Source: an uncultured Flavobacteriaceae bacterium (lineage in GTDB: Bacteria > Bacteroidota > Bacteroidia > Flavobacteriales > Flavobacteriaceae). Taken from it: a DNA stretch of 64,000 nt. Every line of letters starts with the position of its first letter. Positions within the stretch are counted from its first letter, which is position 1. Where the stretch lies: the NCBI GenBank assembly GCA_947501845.1, contig CANMXP010000021.1, positions 1 to 64,000 on the forward strand, written 5' to 3'. The notes under the pieces were generated by a model. It was given only the letters and a program-made list of their open reading frames with translations, was not told the origin of the DNA and searched no databases. Of the stretch, positions 1 to 10,132 are shown piece by piece. The position numbers and the translations under genes are program-made.

Positions 1-1052
1 ACATCCATAACTCGAGGTAATGGGCCTCCTGTTGGGAATCCTCCTGGATTTGGCCTGTCTTCATACTCCAACCATGCATTAACAAACATAGGCAGATTAT
101 AAGCTTCTTTTCCTTTTTTCGCTACATGGTTCATGTACGTTGCATACTGCCATGATGTGAATACAAGATCTGTCCAAACACCTGCTCCAAAAACCTCTGT
201 CCAACTTCCTGATTTTTTATAGCCTGTTGAAGCCCATAAAGTTTCTAAATCATTAATTAATGATTTTTTATTTTTAATAAGGTAGTCCATTAATTTTTGT
301 GGTACGGGGCTATTAAATGCTTTTTCAGCTACCTTGGAACGGTCTCGAGAGTCTCCAAGGATACCTACCTCGTTTTCTACCTGTATCATGACCACTGTTC
401 TATGCTCACTATCTACTTTTTTGATATGTTTCATAAGTGCCACAAAAGCTTTTGCATCTGCTTTTAAAGCTTCTTCACTAAACGTAGAAACGACTTCTAC
501 ACTGCCTTTATCTTTTATCTTTGTTCTTGGGAATCTTTTGTAGTCTTTCTTAAGCCAAAGCGGCACGTAACCAGACATTCCGTTTTTCCATGACCCGAAC
601 CACAGTGGAATTAACTTAAGATTTTTTTCTCTTGCTCCTTCGATCATCGCATCTACAATTGAAAAATCGAACTGACCTTCCACAGGTTCTATCATCTGCC
701 AAGAAACTGCTGCTAAAACAGTGTTTACGTTTAGGTCGACCATCTGCTGCCAAATGGAGCCTTTGTACGCCATATCATATGCTGTATCGTTTCCTAAACT
801 TCCATTTACCATGGCGTAGGTTTTTCTGGGGACGTATTTATCCCCTGGTGACATTAATGCGATACTTCCACTAGCGGAATTGGACAGTTCACCTCCCAGC
901 ATAAGAAATGGCTTGTTATCTACTATAAGCTGGGTTTTATTGCTGCTTTTTTTAAGATAAGGAATATGCTGCGCATTGGTTACAGCACAAAATGCGAATG
1001 AAAAAACAATAAAAGCTATCGTTTTTAAATTTTTGATAAAAGGAGATTTCAT
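1..1052 (-). CDS. GH35-like beta-galactosidase (DUF5597 type), 3' end outside window
   Basis: An open frame starts at the ATG at 1050-1052 and runs off the left edge with no stop (about 350 residues visible). Residues 1-28 are a signal peptide ending near TNAQ, so the protein is exported. The rest is an (alpha/beta)8-barrel sequence: an NVNTVLAAVSWQMIEPVEG stretch near residue 110, then QVENEVG with the likely acid/base Glu at residue 228, matching the GH35 Q-x-E-N-E signature. The overall look resembles Bacteroidota/Proteobacteria GH42-N/DUF5597 proteins, such as the xyloglucan-active Bgl35A type, rather than LacZ. It starts 28 bp after the stop of the FG-GAP lipoprotein and is probably the distal gene of the SusCD operon. 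Substrate is inferred only: a terminal beta-galactoside of a hemicellulose or pectin. The nucleophile region lies outside the window. Confidence 0.8.
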   Translation of the reverse strand, partial: MKSPFIKNLKTIAFIVFSFAFCAVTNAQHIPYLKKSSNKTQLIVDNKPFLMLGGELSNSASGSIALMSPGDKYVPRKTYAMVNGSLGNDTAYDMAYKGSIWQQMVDLNVNTVLAAVSWQMIEPVEGQFDFSIVDAMIEGAREKNLKLIPLWFGSWKNGMSGYVPLWLKKDYKRFPRTKIKDKGSVEVVSTFSEEALKADAKAFVALMKHIKKVDSEHRTVVMIQVENEVGILGDSRDRSKVAEKAFNSPVPQKLMDYLIKNKKSLINDLETLWASTGYKKSGSWTEVFGAGVWTDLVFTSWQYATYMNHVAKKGKEAYNLPMFVNAWLEYEDRPNPGGFPTGGPLPRVMD

Positions 1053-1080
1053 AATATATTAATGTTTATCTTTCTATTAT

Positions 1081-4000
1081 TTAGTGACTTTTTGATTTCA
1101 AAATACTCTGTTTATTGTCAAGTAAACTTGGATTAACGGCTATAATTTCAAGAGCATCATTATTTTTTGCTACAAGAATAGTTTTACGTTTATTGATAGT
1201 AATGGTTTTAATGTACTTGACTTCTCCATCAATCATTAATCCACTTTCTTTGGCTTTAATCAACTTAAATCCACCTTTGGTTTCCCCCTTTAAAAACAAG
1301 CCACAAGAGGCGTCATTTCTAGGGGTTTCTACTTCTGAACCATAAAGATTCCCAACCATTATGACATCAATATTTCCATCACCATCTATATCACCTATCA
1401 ACATATCGTTAACTGAGGAAAATTGTACTTCATTTTCCATTGGTTGCGCTAAAAATCGACCTCCTTTATTTTCAAACAAGGTTGTAGCAAATGTATTTGA
1501 TTTTAAATGTATTGATTTTTTTAATTGGGCAGCATTAAAAATATCATGTACTGCTGCTTTTCCAAAGGCATCGTAAGTGGGAAATTTTTCTTTTAAAAAT
1601 GGCATTTGTCTGGACGAACATTCTCTCCCCCTTACTGGCACTAATTTTTTATCATCATAATAGCTTAAAACGATATCATTACTTCCCGATTCATCAAAAT
1701 CGCTAGCATAAACTTCAAAAGGGGCATCATTGCTAGCTTTATATTTATAATTAAGACCTAAATTTCCTGCAATTATATCTTTATCACCATCATTATCTTT
1801 ATCAAAAAGACCAAGACTGTACCACCAACCATGCGTGTTTTCAAGTCCATATTCTTCTGTCTTTTCAATAAAATCTTTTCCATGAACGTTTTCAAATACG
1901 CGTATTGGCATCCACTCTCCGGTAACAACTAAATCTAAAAAATTATCATCATTAAGATCTACCCATTCGGCATCTGTAACCATTCCCAGTTTTTGCCATA
2001 TACTATTAATCTTTACTTCAGTTTCATGAAACACAATTTTTCCATTTTCACTTTTATTCTGTAGCAAATAACTTTTTGCTGGTGCTGGGTATTTTCCTGG
2101 TACTTGCCTTCCTCCTATAAATAAGTCCTTATCGCCATCATTATCATAATCTACTGCTTTTATACAGGAACCACTTATTGCTATTTTTGGAAGAGCATTC
2201 GAAGCTTTTTTAAAGTTTCCCATACCGTCGTTAATATAAAGTCTATCTTGTAAAAAAGAAGCTCCTTGATCATGTTCGTTACCACCACTTACTACATATA
2301 AATCTAAATCGTTATCATTATCTACATCTACAAATTCTGACGCTACATCTTCATAGCCAGCTTCTTCGTTCAATAGCCTAGTGTTTGTTTTTGAAAAAGA
2401 GCCATGACTATCCTGTACGTATATAGCACCTGACATTGTAGCTGCCCCACCCACATGAATATCATCCAGGCCATCGCCGTTTATATCTCCAACAGCTAAA
2501 GAAGGACCTTCATGAGACATTTTATGAGGGAGTAAGCTTTCTCGGGAAAAATCATCAAAATCATTCTCTTTATGCCAGTAATCTAAGCCTTCAACTACAA
2601 TTTTCGAAAGAATAGACTTAACTGGTTTTACATTTTCTTGTTTAGCTTTTTTGGCTGTTGCATCTTTATAATCCAGAATTAACAATTGATTGGCTTCAAC
2701 ATTTTTTATAACCTGATATTTATTATCTGGCCATATAACCTTAATAGATGCTTTAGATGATGTTCCTAAACCAAAATGCATTTCTCTAGACATGGCAGAC
2801 ATAAAACCTCTTGAAAAATATAATTCTTGAGTTTGTTCTTCTTCTAATGTTGTTATAACAACACGAGCACCTATACCATCTATATTATTAGATGCCCCTT
2901 TTAGTCTAACTGACAAATAATACCCGAGTCCTAGTTCTTTTGAATTATTTTTTAATATAAAAGCTTCATCATCTGTATTATTCACAACGACCTCTAAATC
3001 ACCATCATTATCTAAATCTGCATAAACCGCCCCATTAGAACTCGTTAAGGTTTGATCTCCCCAAATTTTGTTCATTTTGGAAAAATTGAGCCCATCTCTA
3101 TTTTTAAAGAAAAAATTCTCTTTTTTTCTTGTTGGCATCTTCTCTAAAACATTTGATATGTACTTTTTAGGATCAAATTTTTTCCTATGATGAATAGTAT
3201 CCTGCTTCTTATTTACATAATTTACAAAATCGTTATTTCTGAAATCTCTTTTTATGCCATTAGAAACAAAAAGGTCTTTAAGTCCGTCATTATCCATGTC
3301 AAAAAATAATGGCGCCCAACTCCAATCCGTTCTCGATACGCCTGCTAATTGAGCTATATTATAAAAAATTGGTGTATTGTTCTTATTTAAATACCCTGAG
3401 TTTATCTGTAATGCATTGTACATATATTGATGGTGTAAACCAAGATCTACAGCTTCATGAAAACCCTTAGGGTTCATACCGCTCATACTTGTTTTTATAT
3501 CGTAATTGCTTTCTCCCATCATATCTACCGTCATAATGTCTAACCAACCATCATTGTTGATATCAGACATATCGTTCCCCATGGCAAAAAAGGAAATGTT
3601 ATTTGTTGCTTCTAAAATTCTATCTGAAAATGTTCCATCCATATTGTTCATGTATAAATGGTCTTTACCCAAGTAATCATTAGAAACATATATATCTGGC
3701 CAAGTATCATTATTTACATCACCAATGGCAACACCTAAACCATATTCTAAACGATTATGCATTATTCCTACCTCCTCACTTACATCAGTAAAATAATTAT
3801 TATCATTTCTGAACAATCTATCATTAGAGACCGTTCCATCCATAGTTAATAATTCTGATATGGCTTTAGTTGCGGGATAGGCTTTTGGATAATGATTTAA
3901 TAAAAACATATCTAAATCGCCATCTTTATCGTAATCAAAAAAAGTGGCTTGGGTCGAGCAATCTGATATATCCAAGCCGTATTTATTAGATTGTTCTGAA

Positions 4001-4506
4001 AAAGTTGGTATTTTATAGTCCCCTTTAGCTCCCATATTAATGTAGAGCTTATTCTTTCTTTTTTCTTTTTCTTTATATTTCCCTGAATTAGAAATATAAA
4101 TATCCATCCATCCATCATTATTTATATCTACAATGGTAACTCCTCCTGAAAACCTTTGCTTATACATGATTCCTGAAAGTCTTGTTGCATCAACAAACTT
4201 TAAATTCCCTTGATTTAAAAATAATTTGTGCTGCTTTAAAGTAGACACAAAAAATAAATCTTTTAATCCATCATTATTAAAATCTGAAACGGCTAAACCA
4301 CTTCCATTATAATAGTACTCATATTGCAGTCCATTATATTTAATATCCTCTTTTAATTCATTAGAAAAATCAATTCCTGTTTCTTCTTTAGAGAGTTTGG
4401 TGAAAATGGTTTCATTTTCTGGATTTAATCCGGTAAGTTGATATTTTTTAGTACAACCAAATACTATCACAAACATAAATATACAGATGTACTTCTTTTT
4501 TTGCAT
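1081..4506 (-). CDS. FG-GAP/VCBS repeat lipoprotein with ASPIC/UnbV domain
   Basis: This 1141-residue protein has a lipoprotein signal peptide (lipobox FGC, Cys18) and is probably anchored in the outer membrane. It carries at least a dozen calcium-binding D-x-(D/N)-x-D-G loops of the FG-GAP/VCBS beta-propeller type, for example DFNNDGLKDLFF, DINNDGWMDIYI, DYDKDGDLDMFLL and DVDNDNDLDLYVV. They fall into two blocks: residues about 55-520 and about 660-1100. Between them, at about 555-630, is an ASPIC/UnbV module (IDGIGARVVI, then GFMSAMSREMHFGLG). Two seven-bladed propellers joined by ASPIC/UnbV is the usual layout of the CRTAC1-like family found next to SusCD in Bacteroidota. The biochemical role is not established; glycan binding or a surface scaffold is inferred. 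It sits 111 bp downstream of susD and 28 bp upstream of the GH35 gene. Confidence 0.88.
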   Translation of the reverse strand: MQKKKYICIFMFVIVFGCTKKYQLTGLNPENETIFTKLSKEETGIDFSNELKEDIKYNGLQYEYYYNGSGLAVSDFNNDGLKDLFFVSTLKQHKLFLNQGNLKFVDATRLSGIMYKQRFSGGVTIVDINNDGWMDIYISNSGKYKEKEKRKNKLYINMGAKGDYKIPTFSEQSNKYGLDISDCSTQATFFDYDKDGDLDMFLLNHYPKAYPATKAISELLTMDGTVSNDRLFRNDNNYFTDVSEEVGIMHNRLEYGLGVAIGDVNNDTWPDIYVSNDYLGKDHLYMNNMDGTFSDRILEATNNISFFAMGNDMSDINNDGWLDIMTVDMMGESNYDIKTSMSGMNPKGFHEAVDLGLHHQYMYNALQINSGYLNKNNTPIFYNIAQLAGVSRTDWSWAPLFFDMDNDGLKDLFVSNGIKRDFRNNDFVNYVNKKQDTIHHRKKFDPKKYISNVLEKMPTRKKENFFFKNRDGLNFSKMNKIWGDQTLTSSNGAVYADLDNDGDLEVVVNNTDDEAFILKNNSKELGLGYYLSVRLKGASNNIDGIGARVVITTLEEEQTQELYFSRGFMSAMSREMHFGLGTSSKASIKVIWPDNKYQVIKNVEANQLLILDYKDATAKKAKQENVKPVKSILSKIVVEGLDYWHKENDFDDFSRESLLPHKMSHEGPSLAVGDINGDGLDDIHVGGAATMSGAIYVQDSHGSFSKTNTRLLNEEAGYEDVASEFVDVDNDNDLDLYVVSGGNEHDQGASFLQDRLYINDGMGNFKKASNALPKIAISGSCIKAVDYDNDGDKDLFIGGRQVPGKYPAPAKSYLLQNKSENGKIVFHETEVKINSIWQKLGMVTDAEWVDLNDDNFLDLVVTGEWMPIRVFENVHGKDFIEKTEEYGLENTHGWWYSLGLFDKDNDGDKDIIAGNLGLNYKYKASNDAPFEVYASDFDESGSNDIVLSYYDDKKLVPVRGRECSSRQMPFLKEKFPTYDAFGKAAVHDIFNAAQLKKSIHLKSNTFATTLFENKGGRFLAQPMENEVQFSSVNDMLIGDIDGDGNIDVIMVGNLYGSEVETPRNDASCGLFLKGETKGGFKLIKAKESGLMIDGEVKYIKTITINKRKTILVAKNNDALEIIAVNPSLLDNKQSILKSKSH

Positions 4507-4617
4507 TTTAAACTCATTTTCAATTAGGTCCTCTTTCTTACAACTAACAAAGGAAACGACTCAAAGTCATTAAAAAAAATGATATTGAGTCGTTTAATAA
4601 AAACTAAACTAACTTAT

Positions 4618-6468
4618 CTATTCATATCCAGGGTTTTGAGCCAAACTTGTATTGGCTTGTAATTCGTCATTAGTGATTGGTAAAAAATAACTTTTATCTA
4701 GCCACAATCTATTCTCAAAACCAGGATCTAAAACTCCTGGAGTATATGTATAATCATAATTATCCGTATTGTATGCATATACAGTAACATTTGCACCTGG
4801 CTTTAACGTACCAGAAATATTAATGATACCCGCTGGGGCTCCCAAAGTCCCCTCTGCAATCATCCATCTTCTGGCGTCATGGTATCTGTGTTCTTCATAA
4901 GACAATTCTACCTGACGCTCACGCCTATAAGCTTCTACTAAATCTGACCCCACAGCAGCAATAGCAGGTAAACCAGCTCTATATCTTATTTGGTTTAACC
5001 AGGCTCTTGCACCATCCTCGTCTCCAGTTTCTAAACATGCCTCAACGTAATTAAATACGGCTTCGGTATATCTAAAAAATGGCCACGGTATAGATTGAAA
5101 ATCTGTTTGATCTACGTGTGTTGGATCTGGTTCTGTAAATTTTCTAACATAGTAACCCGTTCTTGTTCCGTTCCAATCTTCTATGGGGCTCTGTCTGGTA
5201 TCTAACCCAAAATGAGTAGCAACCGATCCGCTACCATTGACTTCATAGGCTCCCGTCTGTACTTGATTTGCAGGGTCTCTGTCTGCTACATCTGCTGTTC
5301 TTGGTTTCCAATCTGCACCATCATAAAGTACCGTAGCGTAAAACCTAGGTTCTCTATTTTCATATGGTTGACTATTATGATCTGAGTTGTCCCAATCGAA
5401 ATCTGTACCATCATCCATAGCATAGGCGTCTATAAGATTTTGAGTTGGTGTATTTCCTGCCCAGTTATGATACCCATTAGGTCCATGAAACAGGCCAAAT
5501 CTACGACCTCCCCAGTTACTCCCTGCGGCTTCAATAAATTGCCTTTCCCATAATATATCTGCTTCTCCTCCATTTCTGGCTGTAGATACATTAATGTAAT
5601 TATCTTTTGCTTCATCAAAAGGAACTGGACTTCCTAAACCAAATTTATATCCATTTGTATAATCCAAAACTGCTTTTGCTGCATTTTTTGCTCTATCCCA
5701 TCTTGCTAGTTGGTCTCCTGATGTATACCCTAATAAATCCTGATTAGCAAAACCAGAAATTAAAGACGAATTAGCAGAAGCTGTTGTAATATCATGAAGG
5801 TCGCTTGCGGCATATAATAATATGCGCGCTTTTAGAGACAATGCTGCTGCTCCATTTGCTCTTCCCGACTCTAAATCTTTGCCATCTAATAAATCAAAAG
5901 CTTCATCACACTCTGCTACAATAAACTCTACGCATTCATCAAAGGTATTTCTTGGAATATTAAAATCGTCATCTAAAGAAAAAGTTCTATCGGCTATAGG
6001 TACCCCTCCATAAAACCTTACTAATTGGTGGTGATAGAATGCTCGCAAAAATTTTGCTTCTCCCAATAACCTATCTTTAAGATTATCATTATTTATATCT
6101 CCACCTTCTAATCCTTCTATTGCTAAATTTGTATCTCTAATAGCAGCATATAAATTAGGCCAGTTATTTTCTCCCTTTATCCATCCTACATTAGCAGAAT
6201 TTGCTCGGGATTCATTTACTACATTTATTCCAGACCCTGCATGTGTATATACAGATTCATCTGTTGTAGAAGACAACATTGCTGTTCCATATCCTCCCTG
6301 GCCTAAACCAGTGTAAGCATTAGTTACTGCTGCTTCTGCCAAACCAGCGTCTGTCCATATACTAGATTCTGGAACCTCAGTCAAAGGTGTAATATCAACA
6401 AAATCATCGTTGCAACTGGTTGTAAAAAATATCAAAACCAGAACGCATATAAAATTATAATTTTTCAT
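4618..6468 (-). CDS. SusD/RagB family nutrient-binding outer membrane lipoprotein
   Basis: This 616-residue protein has a lipobox TTSC (Cys19), so it is a surface lipoprotein. The SusD fold is recognisable from the N-terminal DFVDITPLTEVPESSIWTDAGLAEAAVTN-type helix region, the EAKFLRAFYHHQLVRFYGGVPI motif at about 138-158 and the C-terminal RREQVELSYEEHRYHDARRW-like block. The C-terminus ends LAQNPGYE, typical of SusD proteins. It starts 22 bp after the susC stop and forms the glycan-capturing lid of that transporter. The ligand cannot be read from the sequence; the partner GH35 suggests a galactose-decorated polysaccharide. Confidence 0.93.
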   Translation of the reverse strand: MKNYNFICVLVLIFFTTSCNDDFVDITPLTEVPESSIWTDAGLAEAAVTNAYTGLGQGGYGTAMLSSTTDESVYTHAGSGINVVNESRANSANVGWIKGENNWPNLYAAIRDTNLAIEGLEGGDINNDNLKDRLLGEAKFLRAFYHHQLVRFYGGVPIADRTFSLDDDFNIPRNTFDECVEFIVAECDEAFDLLDGKDLESGRANGAAALSLKARILLYAASDLHDITTASANSSLISGFANQDLLGYTSGDQLARWDRAKNAAKAVLDYTNGYKFGLGSPVPFDEAKDNYINVSTARNGGEADILWERQFIEAAGSNWGGRRFGLFHGPNGYHNWAGNTPTQNLIDAYAMDDGTDFDWDNSDHNSQPYENREPRFYATVLYDGADWKPRTADVADRDPANQVQTGAYEVNGSGSVATHFGLDTRQSPIEDWNGTRTGYYVRKFTEPDPTHVDQTDFQSIPWPFFRYTEAVFNYVEACLETGDEDGARAWLNQIRYRAGLPAIAAVGSDLVEAYRRERQVELSYEEHRYHDARRWMIAEGTLGAPAGIINISGTLKPGANVTVYAYNTDNYDYTYTPGVLDPGFENRLWLDKSYFLPITNDELQANTSLAQNPGYE

Positions 6469-6490
6469 ATGTATATTTTTAATTATTTGT

Positions 6491-9400
6491 TTAAAATGTG
6501 ATCGTAAACCCTGTATTAATTATTTTTGAATTAGGGTAGTTTCTACCTGAATTATTTGTTCCATTTGGTCCATTCGTTCCTTCAGGGTCAAACGTAGTAT
6601 TTGATATAGTAAACAAATTAGAACCACTTATATAAAATCTTAAATTTGTAAGACCTATTTTTTCAATAATACTTTCTGGGAAAGCATAACCAAACTCTAG
6701 GTTTTTTAACCTTAGATAATTTGTATTCTCTAGCCAATACGTATTATTTTGACTAAAATATTGATCTGCTCTATTTGTTATTCTTGGATGCACAGCACTT
6801 GGATTATTTACCGTCCATCTATTATTATATGTGCTCGTAGTATAATTTCCAATTTCTCCTGCTTCCGTAAACGTTAAAAGTATATTACCCCCTGTAGCTC
6901 CTTGAAAAAACAAGCTTAGATCAAAATTCTTGTATGATGCATTTAAATTTAATCCTCCTGTAAAAGTTGGGTTAATATTTTTATCGGTTCTAAATCTATC
7001 ATTAGGGGTTATTGCACCGTCATTATCATAATCTACAAACTTCATATCTCCAGGCCTAAGATTATTTGTAAGTGCAGAATAATCCAATGTTTCTGCATCA
7101 ATATCAGCTTGTGTAGCAAATACGCCATCATAACCATACACTAAAAAAGATCCTATAGTATTTCCTGTCTGTCTTTGCCATAAAGGAGCGCCTTCTGCTT
7201 CGTCATTAAATAATATCTTATTTTTAGCATACCCTCCATTAACACTTACACTGTAGTTAAAATCCCCGATATTGTCACTATATCCTAAATAAAAATCAAA
7301 ACCTTTATTTTCTACTTCCCCTATGTTTTGTCTAGGCGGCGTAATTCCGCTTAAGCTAGGTAGCGATGCGGTTGGCTGCGTTAAGATTTTAGATCTTTTA
7401 TTTGAGAACACATCAAACTCTAAGCTTAATTTGTTATTTAAAAACTTTGCTTCGATACCTAAGTTAACATTTCGAGCAACCTCCCAGGTTATAGCACTAT
7501 TTGGCACTTTAGTTTCAGAAAGCGTAGTGACCTCATTATTATTAACGAAGTAAGAATTAAAACCATAGGTGGCTAAATATTGATTTGCAGGAAAATTTGA
7601 ATTATCAAATTTATCATTTCCTAGCTGTCCCCAAGATCCTCTTAATTTTAAGAAACTTATAAATGCATTATCTGCTAAGAAATTCTCTTTAGATAATACC
7701 CAACCAACAGAAACCCCTGGAAAAAATCCATATCTACTATTTTCAGGAAATAAATATGAACTATCATACCTCCATAAAAATTCTAACAAGTATTTTTCCT
7801 GAAAATCATAATTAACACGTCCAAAATAATTTAATCGTGCTGCTCTATCTGACGATCCTCCATTATCTTTTTCGGCATCACCTCCTGCAAATAAATCGTC
7901 AATTGCTGGTGATATAAAAAACCTTCTAAAAGCATTGAATTGCTCAAACTCAATAGTTTCCTTGTTTGTTCCTACTAGGAAATTAAAATTATGATCTCCA
8001 AAACTACGTTTATACTTAATATTAGCTCCTAGGAAGATATTTAACGTGTTTGCTGTGCTTTGCGTTAAATTAGGCTCTGGTGGTCCTTTTTGGCCAGGTA
8101 CTAATACTGGCAGGCCATCAGCCCCTAAAGAAGTACCATCCCATCCATATAAGGTCCATGGGGTTGTCCATACCTTTCTATTACTAAAACTTTTATCAAT
8201 GGCTACAGAGCCTTGTAAAGATAAACCTTCAATCCACGGGACATCTATATCTAAAACGCCATTAGTTTGCAAGTAATCTCTTTTTTCCCTATCGTACCCC
8301 GTGGCACTTGTAGTTATTACAACAGGTTGTTGCCCATTTTCAATATCTGGTCCAGGAAGTCCATTTGGCCAATAAGCAACTTCTGTTGGCCTACCCCTTG
8401 TTAACATTCTAAAGATATCATTAGTGTTCTCTGTGGGTAAATTTCTTATTTCTTCTCTTCCCATTATTCCTAAACTCACTTTAACATGTTCACTAACTTT
8501 TGCATTTAAATTTAATCGTATATCGTATTGTTCGTAGCCAGTTGCTGCATTTTTATAAATAGCATCTTGATTTAGATACCCTAAGGAACTGTAATGTTGT
8601 ATATTTTCATTACCACCAGACATTTGTATAGTATGCTTTTGCTGTGGAGCTGCCGTTTTAAAGGTTTCATCAAACCAATCGGTATCAGGATGTCCCCAAG
8701 GGTCTTGGCCATTTCCAAACAACTCTATATCTTCAGGAGTCCAAGGCGCATTAACTAAGGTTCCTCCAGATTGTGTATAAGATCCAGTTGAGGCAAATCC
8801 ATTAGTAGCTGCTTGCCATTCGGATGAAGGCAATCCAAAAACCCGTAATTCATTAATTAATTCTGCATATTGTGCAGCATTAGCCATATCTGGTATTTGT
8901 GTCGGACTTGCCCAACCTTGATTAAACGAATAGGTAACTTTCGTTTTGCTTATTTTACCTCTTTTTGTTGTTACAAGAATAACCCCGTTTGCTGCACGTG
9001 CACCGTATATAGCTGCAGAGGCATCTTTAAGAACAGATACATTTTCTATATCTGCTGGATTAATTCTACTTAAACCTCCATCTCTTTCTGGAATTCCATC
9101 TATTACAACTAAGGCTCCAGAATTATTATATGTATTGGTTCCTCTAATTGTAATTTGAGCATCATCAAACCCAGGCTCTGACCCTGCTTGCGTCACAAAT
9201 AATCCTGAAACTCTACCTGCTAGTGTGTTTGTAAGGTTTACCGATGGTGATTTAACTAACTCTCCTCCTTTAACAGATGCTACCGAACCTGTAACGGTTT
9301 CTCTTTTCTGTGTTCCGTACCCAACAATAACGACTTCATCTAAAGCAGCAGAATCTTGCTGCATTTTAATATTTAATTGGGTCTTATCACCTACTACAAT

Positions 9401-9988
9401 TTCTTGTGTAGAATAACCAACGTAAGACACTACCAATGTAGGAGCTCCTCCCTTAAGGTTTATAGTAAAATTTCCATCAAAATCTGTGGTAACACCATTT
9501 GTCGTTCCTTTTTCAACAATGCTGGCTCCTGGTAGTGGCATCCCTTGGTCATCAATAACAGTACCACTAACCCTTATCTGTGGCATAGCTATAGTAATTT
9601 CATTATCTGGTATAGCTTCTTTCTTAGATTTATAGAGTAATATCTTTCGATTATCTATTTCAAAAGAAGTCTTCGTATCCTTAAATATTCGATCAAGAAC
9701 ACTATCAATGTCTTCTTTAGTGGCATTAATTGATATTTTTCTATCTAAGTTTACTACATTTGTCTTAAAAATAAATTTAAATTTTGAATTTGCCTCAATT
9801 TCATCAATGATGGAGGAAACAGTGGCGTTATTTAAAACTAGGGTGATCTTATTTTTTTGTGAATGCACATCAGTGGTTGCTTGTAATGATAGTGCAGTTG
9901 TTAAAAGAAAAAGAAGTGACAACTTCATTTTTAAATTAAATTTGTTTACCCAAGGTATAATACCATTGGGATTGAGTGGTTTTTTCAT
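6491..9988 (-). CDS. SusC/RagA TonB-dependent transporter with N-terminal STN domain
   Basis: This 1165-residue outer-membrane porin imports oligosaccharides with its SusD partner. Domains in order: signal peptide (to about 42), STN secretin/TonB short N-terminal domain (about 47-120, KITLVLNNATVSSIIDEIE), carboxypeptidase-regulatory-like barrel-sandwich (about 138-215, VSGTVIDDQGMPLPGASI), a TonB-box-like DEVVIVGYGTQ (about 218-228), plug (about 235-345, including the DASAAIYGARAANGVI motif) and a 22-strand barrel ending in ITF. The STN domain marks it as a signalling SusC controlled through a FecR anti-sigma factor, and a FecR gene lies directly upstream. The alpha-glucan SusC at 52595 has no STN, so the two are regulated differently. 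Confidence 0.95.
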   Translation of the reverse strand: MKKPLNPNGIIPWVNKFNLKMKLSLLFLLTTALSLQATTDVHSQKNKITLVLNNATVSSIIDEIEANSKFKFIFKTNVVNLDRKISINATKEDIDSVLDRIFKDTKTSFEIDNRKILLYKSKKEAIPDNEITIAMPQIRVSGTVIDDQGMPLPGASIVEKGTTNGVTTDFDGNFTINLKGGAPTLVVSYVGYSTQEIVVGDKTQLNIKMQQDSAALDEVVIVGYGTQKRETVTGSVASVKGGELVKSPSVNLTNTLAGRVSGLFVTQAGSEPGFDDAQITIRGTNTYNNSGALVVIDGIPERDGGLSRINPADIENVSVLKDASAAIYGARAANGVILVTTKRGKISKTKVTYSFNQGWASPTQIPDMANAAQYAELINELRVFGLPSSEWQAATNGFASTGSYTQSGGTLVNAPWTPEDIELFGNGQDPWGHPDTDWFDETFKTAAPQQKHTIQMSGGNENIQHYSSLGYLNQDAIYKNAATGYEQYDIRLNLNAKVSEHVKVSLGIMGREEIRNLPTENTNDIFRMLTRGRPTEVAYWPNGLPGPDIENGQQPVVITTSATGYDREKRDYLQTNGVLDIDVPWIEGLSLQGSVAIDKSFSNRKVWTTPWTLYGWDGTSLGADGLPVLVPGQKGPPEPNLTQSTANTLNIFLGANIKYKRSFGDHNFNFLVGTNKETIEFEQFNAFRRFFISPAIDDLFAGGDAEKDNGGSSDRAARLNYFGRVNYDFQEKYLLEFLWRYDSSYLFPENSRYGFFPGVSVGWVLSKENFLADNAFISFLKLRGSWGQLGNDKFDNSNFPANQYLATYGFNSYFVNNNEVTTLSETKVPNSAITWEVARNVNLGIEAKFLNNKLSLEFDVFSNKRSKILTQPTASLPSLSGITPPRQNIGEVENKGFDFYLGYSDNIGDFNYSVSVNGGYAKNKILFNDEAEGAPLWQRQTGNTIGSFLVYGYDGVFATQADIDAETLDYSALTNNLRPGDMKFVDYDNDGAITPNDRFRTDKNINPTFTGGLNLNASYKNFDLSLFFQGATGGNILLTFTEAGEIGNYTTSTYNNRWTVNNPSAVHPRITNRADQYFSQNNTYWLENTNYLRLKNLEFGYAFPESIIEKIGLTNLRFYISGSNLFTISNTTFDPEGTNGPNGTNNSGRNYPNSKIINTGFTITF

Positions 9989-10039
9989 ATTTCAAAATAT
10001 TAGTTTGGTAATTTGTTTTGTAAATAAATTGCCTTATTT

Positions 10040-10078
10040 AGATTGAGGGATGTTGCTGCATTCCTCAATCTTTTTTTA
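10040..10078. terminator. Hairpin between fecR and susC
   Basis: The arms AGATTGAGG (10040-10048) and CCTCAATCT (10063-10071) pair perfectly over 9 bp around a 14-nt loop. Seven T follow on the plus strand. No plus-strand gene ends here, so the useful reading is on the minus strand, between the fecR stop and the susC start. There the U-run precedes the stem, so it could be an RNA-stability or attenuation element rather than a simple terminator. Confidence 0.5.
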
Positions 10079-10132
10079 TAAGAGCAATTAAGTAATAAGA
10101 AAAAGTTAGTTTACTCCATATAATTTAGTTAT

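Noticed and set aside
1-1052. Left-edge stretch treated as intergenic
   Set aside because: A continuous minus-strand frame with signal peptide and GH35 QVENEVG motif runs off the edge; the shorter plus-strand frames there are shadows.
9708-10046. 112-codon plus-strand frame over the susC start
   Set aside because: It lies opposite the signal peptide and STN domain of susC, and its composition is not protein-like.
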